64,000 nucleotides of DNA from NCBI GenBank assembly GCA_004556705.1, contig SFGA01000003.1:48648-112647 (forward strand), read 5' to 3'. Below, piece by piece: positions 60,048-64,000 of this stretch. The notes beneath the pieces are model-generated. The model made no database searches, was not told the origin of the DNA, and was given only the letters and a program-made list of their open reading frames with translations. Position numbers and translations under genes: made by a program. Origin of the DNA: Ruminococcus sp. GTDB taxonomy: Bacteria; Bacillota; Clostridia; Oscillospirales; Acutalibacteraceae. How positions within the stretch are numbered: position 1 is the stretch's first letter; every line of letters begins with the position of its first letter.

Positions 60048-61453
60048 GCCGTGTATTAGCTTTTGATTTCGGCGCATCTACGGGCAGAGCGATTCTCGGC
60101 GAGTACGAAAACGGAAGATTGAGTTACCGTGAAATTCATCGTTTCGACAACGAGCTTGTAACCGAAAACGGAAAACTCTGTTGGAATTTCCCATATCTTC
60201 TTTCGGAGGTTAAAAAGGCAATTGAAATGGCAAATGATGTTGATTCGCTTGCTTTTGACACTTGGGGAGTTGATTACGGCATAATCGGGGAAGACGGAGA
60301 GATAAAAGGTTTGCCTGTTTGCTATCGTGACACAAGAACGAAGAATGCACCTGAAAAAATATTTGAAAAAATTTCTCCCGAGCGTTTGTATGCACTTACG
60401 GGAAATCAGATAATGAATATAAACACACTCTTTCAGCTGAGTGTTGAGGATAAAGACGGCGATATGTTTCTGTTTATGCCCGATTTATTCGTTTATGCTC
60501 TTTGCTCTGTAAAATCAGCCGAGCAGACAATAGCTTCGACTTCTCAAATGCTTGATTTGGAAAAAGTTTGTTGGCAAAAAGAGGCTTTTGCTCTTTCGGG
60601 TAAAAGTGAAAAAATGCTTCCGCCTATTGTAAAAAGTGCAAGCATGGCAGGAGAATATAACGGTATAAAGGTTATCAAGGTTGCGGGACACGATACGCAA
60701 TGTGCGGTATGTGCTATGCCCGAAACAGACGGCGAAACACCTGCGTTTTTATCCTGCGGAACTTGGTCGCTGATTGGCTGTGAAAACGATTTGCCGATAC
60801 TCACGAAAAAGAGTATGGAGGACGAGCTTTCAAACGAGCTCGGCGCAAACGGAAAGATAAATTATCTTAAAAACATAAGCGGACTTTGGCTTATTCAAGA
60901 GATAAGACGCAATTTCAGAAAAGAGGGCAAGGAGTATTCCTACAACGATATGGAACAGCTTGCAAGACGGGAAAAGGCGTTCGGGTTCTTTATAAATCCC
61001 GATGACGAGATTTTTGCATCACCTGAAAATATGCCCGAAAAAATCCGTGATTTCTGCAAAAGGACGGGGCAGGGCATACCCGAAACCGACGGTGCGCTTG
61101 TAAGATGTATATATGAGAGCCTTGCGATGAAATATCGCTTTGCCATTGAACAGATTGAGGAGAACACGGGCAAAAAATTTGACGTACTTCATCTGCTCGG
61201 CGGCGGAACAAAGGACAGCTTCTTATGTCAAATGACAGCCGACAGCCTTAACATTCCCGTTACGGCAGGTCCGACGGAGGCTACGGCACTGGGAAATATT
61301 ATGCTTCAGCTGATAGCTCTCGGCGACCTTGAGAGCGTTGAGGCCGGAAGAAAACTGTTGGCTTCTTCTGAAACCCTGAAAACTTATAATCCCCAAAACG
61401 CAAGCGAGTTTTCTGCGGCTTATGATAAATTCAAAACTGTTATTACTAAATAA
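60044..61453 (+). CDS. FGGY-family carbohydrate kinase (rhamnulokinase-like, probable L-fuculokinase)
   Basis: A 469-residue sugar kinase. VLAFDFGASTGRAILG is the N-terminal phosphate-binding block, DTWGVDYGIIG carries the sugar-binding aspartate, GHDTQCAVCAMP and LSCGTWSLIGCE are in the middle, and LHLLGGGTKDSFLCQMTA is the FGGY adenine-binding signature. The sequence is of the RhaB type, yet neighbours are fucose genes, so it probably phosphorylates L-fuculose. Dual use for rhamnulose cannot be excluded. It overlaps fucU by 4 bases. Confidence 0.88.
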   Translation: MSRVLAFDFGASTGRAILGEYENGRLSYREIHRFDNELVTENGKLCWNFPYLLSEVKKAIEMANDVDSLAFDTWGVDYGIIGEDGEIKGLPVCYRDTRTKNAPEKIFEKISPERLYALTGNQIMNINTLFQLSVEDKDGDMFLFMPDLFVYALCSVKSAEQTIASTSQMLDLEKVCWQKEAFALSGKSEKMLPPIVKSASMAGEYNGIKVIKVAGHDTQCAVCAMPETDGETPAFLSCGTWSLIGCENDLPILTKKSMEDELSNELGANGKINYLKNISGLWLIQEIRRNFRKEGKEYSYNDMEQLARREKAFGFFINPDDEIFASPENMPEKIRDFCKRTGQGIPETDGALVRCIYESLAMKYRFAIEQIEENTGKKFDVLHLLGGGTKDSFLCQMTADSLNIPVTAGPTEATALGNIMLQLIALGDLESVEAGRKLLASSETLKTYNPQNASEFSAAYDKFKTVITK

Positions 61454-61470
61454 TAAAAGGAGAATGTACT

Positions 61471-63255
61471 ATGAAATATCCTAAAATAGGTATTCGTCCC
61501 GTTATCGACGGAAGATGGGGCGGAGTTCGTGAGAGCCTTGAAAATCAGACAATGGGTATGGCGACAGCTGCCGCAAAGCTCATTGAGGAAAATCTTTGCT
61601 ATCCCGACGGAACACCCGTACAGTGCGTTGTCAGCAACACGACAATCGGCGGCGGTGCCGAAGCGGCAGAGTGCGAGGAACAGTTTGCAGGCGAAAATGT
61701 TATCGCAACGCTTACCGTTACACCCTGTTGGTGCTACGGTATGGAAACATACGATATGAATCCGAAAACAATCAAGGCTGTTTGGGGCTTCAACGGTACT
61801 GAAAGACCGGGCGCTGTTTATCTTGCGGCTGTTATGGCGGCTTATGCACAGAACGGTATGCCCGCATTCTCAATTTACGGTCATGACGTTCAGGATATGG
61901 ATGACAGAACTATTCCCGAGGATGTTGCTGAGAAGATTTTGCGTTTTGCAAAATGTGCGGTATCTGTCGGCTGGATGAAAAACAAGTCCTATGTAAACCT
62001 CGGCGGTGTCGCTATGGGTATCGCAGGCTCATACTGCAACGCTTCTTTCTTCAGAGAGTATCTCGGTATCCGTCCCGAATGGGTCGATATGACAGAAATC
62101 GTCCGCAGAATTACCCTTGAAATCTATGACCATGAGGAATACGACAGAGCAATCAAGTGGGTTCGTGAAAACTGCAAAGAGGGATTTGACGTAAACGCAG
62201 GCAAGAATTTGCCCGAAATCATCAGAAAATCAAAGGTTGTTGCTCCCGATAAGGATTGGGAATTTATCACAAAGATGACGCTTGTTGTCCGTGATATTCT
62301 TTTCGGCAACAAGAAGCTCGATGAGATGGGTTGGCACGAAGAGGCACTCGGTAAGAATGCGGTTGCAGGCGGCTTCCAGGGACAGAGAAACTGGACAGAC
62401 TGGCTTCCGAACGCAGACTTTACAGAGGCTATAATGGCTTCGACCTTCGATTGGAACGGCAAAAAGATGCCGACGCCCTTTGCAACCGAGAACGACACAC
62501 TTAACGGTGCGGCTATGATTTTGGGAACTCTTGTTTCCGATACAGCACCTTGCTTCCATGATGTTCGTACATATTGGAGTCCAGACGCTTGCGAAAGAGT
62601 AACGGGCAAAAGACCCGACGGCGTTGCAAAGGACGGCTTTATTCATCTTATCAACTCGGGTGCTACTGCTCTTGACGGCTGCGGCGCTTCTAAGAACGAG
62701 AACGGCGAGGCGTGTATGAAACCGTTCTGGAAGATGAACGACAACGACATAAACGCTTGCATCGAGGCAACCGATTGGTGCAGAGCTAACTATGAATATT
62801 TCAGAGGCGGCGGATTTTCCTCACACTTCCGTTGCAGCGCACAGATGCCTGTTACAATGCTTCGTGTGAATATTGTTGACGGAATAGGTCCGGTGCTTCA
62901 GCTTGCAGAGGGCTATACCGTTGACCTCCCCGATGAAATTCATAATACAATCGACCAAAGAACAGACAAGACTTGGCCGACAACCTGGTTTGCTCCCACT
63001 CTCACGGGCGAGGGCGCATTCAAGGATGTATACAGCGTAATGGCAAATTGGGGTGCTAACCACGGCGTAACCGTTTACGGTCATGTCGGCGACAAGCTTA
63101 TCACGCTCGCTTCAATGCTCAGAATTCCCGTTAATATGCACAATGTTGACGAGTCAAGAATTTTCCGTCCGCATTGCTGGGCTGCATTCGGTACGGACGA
63201 CAGGCAGGCTGCCGACTACAATGCTTGCAAAACCTACGGCGCACTTTATAAATAA
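61471..63255 (+). CDS. fucI: L-fucose isomerase
   Basis: A 594-residue FucI, the usual length, converting L-fucose to L-fuculose with Mn2+. IGIRPVIDGRWGGVRESLE opens the protein; TPCWCYGMETYDM, VWGFNGTERPGAVYLAA and WTDWLPNADFTEAI are conserved blocks, and metal-binding Glu, Asp and His are expected in these and in the C-terminal CSAQMPVTMLRVN region. Last gene of the operon, 17 bases after the kinase, with AAAGGAG upstream and a strong terminator after it. No fucose permease or propanediol microcompartment genes are present in the window. Confidence 0.97.
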   Translation: MKYPKIGIRPVIDGRWGGVRESLENQTMGMATAAAKLIEENLCYPDGTPVQCVVSNTTIGGGAEAAECEEQFAGENVIATLTVTPCWCYGMETYDMNPKTIKAVWGFNGTERPGAVYLAAVMAAYAQNGMPAFSIYGHDVQDMDDRTIPEDVAEKILRFAKCAVSVGWMKNKSYVNLGGVAMGIAGSYCNASFFREYLGIRPEWVDMTEIVRRITLEIYDHEEYDRAIKWVRENCKEGFDVNAGKNLPEIIRKSKVVAPDKDWEFITKMTLVVRDILFGNKKLDEMGWHEEALGKNAVAGGFQGQRNWTDWLPNADFTEAIMASTFDWNGKKMPTPFATENDTLNGAAMILGTLVSDTAPCFHDVRTYWSPDACERVTGKRPDGVAKDGFIHLINSGATALDGCGASKNENGEACMKPFWKMNDNDINACIEATDWCRANYEYFRGGGFSSHFRCSAQMPVTMLRVNIVDGIGPVLQLAEGYTVDLPDEIHNTIDQRTDKTWPTTWFAPTLTGEGAFKDVYSVMANWGANHGVTVYGHVGDKLITLASMLRIPVNMHNVDESRIFRPHCWAAFGTDDRQAADYNACKTYGALYK

Positions 63256-63263
63256 GATTAAAT

Positions 63264-63300
63264 CGAAAGCCGCATTTGTTAGGATGCGGCTTTCGTTATA
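63264..63300 (+). terminator. terminator of the L-fucose operon
   Basis: CGAAAGCCGCAT (63264-63275) pairs perfectly with ATGCGGCTTTCG (63284-63295), loop 8; only a short T-rich tail (TTATA) follows. Confidence 0.75.
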
Positions 63301-63441
63301 ATTATAAGTCAATTAACATCAAATTGCGAATAAAGTGTTAAATAAGCGAAAAAATTATAATATAATCAAACTAATTCGCTACAAATTTATGTAAACGAAC
63401 TTTAGATAGTGTTAAAATAAATGCTAAGGAGGTAGATCAGC

Positions 63442-63765
63442 ATGACACACGATCTTAAAGCAATTGGAAGAAGAATCGCAACAGTGCGCAGAGAAATGAA
63501 TTTGTCTCAAAAGGACCTTGCAGCAAAAATCAATATTTCAAACAACCATTTGTCGAATATTGAGACAGGTAAGTCTGCACCGGGCTTTGCAACATTTCTT
63601 GACATATGCACCATCCTCAATGCCGATGTTACTTATATAATTGGCGGAGATATTTATCCTTCTCCCGACGATGCGACAATAAACAGATTTAAGAGAAAGA
63701 GTCCCGAGGACAAGATGACTATCGGCAGAATTATCGACATTTTCCCCGATATGCCCGTACTTTAA
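63442..63765 (+). CDS. XRE-family helix-turn-helix regulator
   Basis: A 107-residue protein. Residues 7-62 form a Cro/CI-type HTH: IGRRIATVRREMNLSQKDLA, then AKINISNNHLSNIETGKSAP, with NHLSNIE as recognition helix. The remaining 40 residues (PSPDDATINRFKRKSPEDK) are a short tail without a sensor domain. AAGGAGGT precedes the ATG. It stands alone between two terminators. Target unknown; regulation of the preceding fucose operon is possible but nothing in the sequence shows it. Confidence 0.88.
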   Translation: MTHDLKAIGRRIATVRREMNLSQKDLAAKINISNNHLSNIETGKSAPGFATFLDICTILNADVTYIIGGDIYPSPDDATINRFKRKSPEDKMTIGRIIDIFPDMPVL

Positions 63766-63800
63766 TTTCGAGATATTTGATTAAATCAAAAAGCGTGGAA

Positions 63801-63836
63801 GCACACGATTTACCCGACAGTAAATCATGTGCTTTT
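63801..63836 (+). terminator. terminator of the XRE gene
   Basis: Thirteen-base stem with one mismatch (63801-63813 with 63820-63832), 6-base loop, then TTTTTATTTG. Confidence 0.8.
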
Positions 63837-64000
63837 TATTTGTGAATAATGTTGAAAAACCGAATTTTCAGAGATGTTACGGCAGATTTAATATTTGCCG
63901 TATTTTTTCTGCGTTGTAAATAGATGTGACCCATTTTTGATAAAAAAATAAGTCAAAATATAGTACAATGTTTTTGAACGCCTTTTGAGTGGAGCGTAGC
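63837..64000. other. gene-free end of window
   Basis: No open frame or RNA gene is recognisable in the last 164 bases. A TACAAT at 63964-63969 could be a -10 box for a gene beyond the window, but no well-spaced -35 is present. Confidence 0.3.

Noticed and set aside
1..64000. CRISPR array, rRNA operon, prophage or plasmid origin
   Set aside because: No regularly spaced 25-40-base repeats with unique spacers, no rRNA sequence, no phage structural genes and no replication initiator were seen.

Overview
The window looks like a chromosome segment of a spore-forming, low-to-moderate-GC Firmicute of the class Clostridia, probably a gut Oscillospiraceae/Ruminococcaceae-type organism. This is an inference from gene content (RNase Y/YmdB, YloU-FakA-RecG order, YpeB, ThiT behind a TPP riboswitch, DUF1846, class B sortases, L-fucose catabolism) and from strong SD sites combined with frequent TTG and GTG starts. 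No database search was possible.

Region 1 (1-12.2 kb) is AT-rich accessory DNA that looks foreign to the rest. It holds the tail of a cysteine-rich protein overlapping a HEXXH metallopeptidase gene, a decayed metallophosphoesterase, a membrane protein, an IS3-family element and a decayed second copy of that IS. It also holds a three-gene cassette (helical protein, Ser/Thr kinase with a large unknown C-terminal half, ComEC-like metallo-beta-lactamase-fold protein), a GNAT acetyltransferase and an aminoglycoside-phosphotransferase-like kinase. A 68-bp direct repeat (3266-3333 and 10724-10791, 56/68 identical by eye) brackets the IS, cassette and acetyltransferase, so this part looks like an islet. 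It is the best candidate for an undescribed system. Gene scars lie at 4720-4859 and 12072-12164.

Region 2 (12.3-28.2 kb) is core chromosome: rny, ymdB, a peptide-type solute-binding lipoprotein, yloU-like, fakA-like, recG, a LysM-G5-M23 peptidase, rlmD, uppP (opposite strand), a membrane-anchored unknown, a HAD phosphatase and rarA. Two tRNA-Ser genes and, on the opposite strand, one tRNA-Ala follow. They surround a cluster of interspersed palindromic repeats.

Region 3 (29.7-39.7 kb) holds glycyl-tRNA synthetase, a lipid kinase, a MarR-controlled heterodimeric ABC exporter with one degenerate ATP site, an aminotransferase, rsmA, a TSCPD protein and a TPP-riboswitch-controlled thiT.

Region 4 (39.7-51.4 kb) is dominated by cell-envelope and sulfur genes. 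It has a small lipoprotein with 11-residue repeats, ypeB without sleB, a cysteine desulfurase, thiI broken by an internal deletion, pncC, two tandem class B sortases, galE, lemA and a TPM-domain protein. It also encodes a striking membrane protein in which a degenerate CinA-like cytoplasmic half is joined to an extracellular SpoIID domain.

Region 5 (51.4-64 kb) starts with a second repeat cluster bounded by 71-bp inverted repeats. It continues with DUF1846 and ung (opposite strand), a metal-resistance operon (separate HMA chaperone, P1B ATPase, CadC-like repressor) behind a perfect ArsR-type operator, a MATE transporter, a four-gene L-fucose operon (aldolase, mutarotase, kinase, isomerase) and an XRE regulator.
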